A stretch of 6,138 nucleotides of DNA from JBIOJM01 sp044450785 (lineage in GTDB: Bacteria > Planctomycetota > Planctomycetia > Isosphaerales > Isosphaeraceae): positions 1 to 6,138 of the forward strand of contig JBIOJM010000472.1 in the NCBI GenBank assembly GCA_044450785.1, written 5' to 3'. The position numbers and the translations under genes were made by a program. Shown here piece after piece: positions 5,674-6,138 of the stretch; positions within the stretch are counted from its first letter, which is position 1, and each line of letters opens with the position of its first letter. The notes below the pieces were generated by a model. That model was not told the DNA's origin. It made no database searches and saw only the letters and a list, made by a program, of their open reading frames with translations.

Positions 5674-5771
5674 TTGCCAGCCATCCCTCGACCGCTGATT
5701 CGCATGGCAGAACTTGCTAGTCGTCCGCGAAGTACCAACAAGGCAGTCTTCTACCGAAACGAGCTGACGCG
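5674..5771. other. Intergenic spacer nuoJ-nuoK (98 bases)
   Basis: nuoJ and nuoK are usually adjacent or overlapping, so this gap is long. I see no convincing promoter, hairpin or gene. A 16-codon frame (5670-5720) overlaps the nuoJ stop as ATGA but looks accidental. The nuoK ribosome binding site is weak (GAG at 5761-5763). Confidence 0.5.
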
Positions 5772-6104
5772 ATGCGTCCCGACATTCCCTTGAGCTGGTT
5801 CCTTTACTTCGCCGCCGCCGCGTTCGCGATCGGCCTGGCGGGCGTTCTGGTCCGGCGCAATGCCATCGCGGTGCTGATGGCGATCGAGATCATGCTCAAC
5901 GCCGCCAACGTCAACCTGGTCGCGTTCTGGCGATACGGCCCCGAGCGGCCCGAATCATTCGGCCCGGTCAGCGGAGTGATCCTCGCCATCATGGTCCTCA
6001 CCGTCGCCGCGTCCGAGGTCGCCGTCGGCATTGGCCTGATCTTGCTTTGCTATCGCCGCTGGCATGCCGCCGATGTCGATCGCTATGACAGCATGGCCGG
6101 CTAG
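5772..6104 (+). CDS. nuoK: NADH-quinone oxidoreductase subunit K (NuoK)
   Basis: Small membrane subunit (ND4L homologue), related to Mrp antiporter MrpC, that takes part in proton translocation. Seen: 110 residues with three membrane helices (about 8-27, 31-53 and 67-93). Signatures are GVLVRRNAIAVLMAIEIMLN (24-43) and TVAASEVAVGIGLIL (77-91). Glu39 and Glu82 match the two intramembrane glutamates known as Glu36 and Glu72 in E. coli NuoK, so the proton pathway looks intact. The loop between helices 2 and 3 (about 54-66, Pro/Glu-rich) is several residues longer than in E. coli. The start is ATG 5772, with only a weak GAG 8 bases upstream. The stop codon is followed at once by a TCATTAG tandem repeat. 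nuoL, nuoM and nuoN would be expected downstream of the window. Confidence 0.95.
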   Translation: MRPDIPLSWFLYFAAAAFAIGLAGVLVRRNAIAVLMAIEIMLNAANVNLVAFWRYGPERPESFGPVSGVILAIMVLTVAASEVAVGIGLILLCYRRWHAADVDRYDSMAG

Positions 6105-6138
6105 CATTAGTCATTAGTCATTAGTCATTAGTCATTAG
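6105..6138. repeat. (TCATTAG)n heptamer tandem repeat, runs past window end
   Basis: After the nuoK stop comes CATTAG (6105-6110, a unit lacking its first T) and then four exact TCATTAG units (6111-6117, 6118-6124, 6125-6131, 6132-6138). The array continues to the last base, so its full length is unknown. It is AT-rich in a GC-rich region. Each unit has TAG on the + strand and TAA and TGA on the - strand; because 7 is not a multiple of 3, three units put stops in all six frames. Simple heptamer repeats occur between genes in some bacteria, such as the cyanobacterial STRR repeats. Confidence 0.9.

Noticed and set aside
5670..5720. 16-codon frame starting in an ATGA overlap with the nuoJ stop
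   Set aside because: Too short, no recognisable sequence, and the ATGA arises from the end of nuoJ; probably chance.

Overview
The window is a stretch of a respiratory complex I (NADH:quinone oxidoreductase, nuo) gene cluster from a high-GC bacterium. All genes are on the + strand. It most likely comes from a planctomycete, perhaps the Isosphaeraceae. The reasons are the fused NuoCD subunit, the high GC content with GTG starts, long spacers between genes of one pathway, and an intergenic palindrome (GGACGGATTG arms) of a kind I remember as very common in planctomycete genomes. The phylum is an inference from memory, not a database result.

Layout: nuoCD fusion (27-1916, reading frame open to the left edge), a 199-base spacer holding the palindrome, nuoI (2116-2820), a 125-base spacer, an unrecognised 87-residue gene (2946-3209), nuoA (3219-3584), nuoH (3575-4849, GTG start overlapping the end of nuoA), a 131-base GC-hairpin spacer, nuoJ (4981-5673, GTG start), a 98-base spacer, nuoK (5772-6104), and then a (TCATTAG)n heptamer tandem repeat running off the right edge.

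Together the genes encode the quinone-site part of the peripheral arm (NuoCD, with the two-cluster ferredoxin-like NuoI) and four membrane subunits (NuoA, H, J, K) that link quinone reduction to proton pumping. NuoB, the NADH module (NuoE, F, G) and the antiporter-like pumps (NuoL, M, N) are not in the window. B may lie just upstream and L/M/N downstream. E/F/G are missing from the place they usually occupy between D and H. nuoI is also out of place: it usually sits between nuoH and nuoJ, but here it lies between nuoCD and nuoA, and the H-J gap holds only non-coding GC-rich hairpins.

The most interesting items are the small unknown gene tightly linked to nuoA, the rearranged gene order, the 10-bp-arm palindrome, the heptamer repeat that puts stop codons in all six frames directly after nuoK, a G-quadruplex motif inside nuoA, and Ala/Pro-rich extensions on three subunits. 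I see no mobile element, RNA gene, CRISPR array or defence system.
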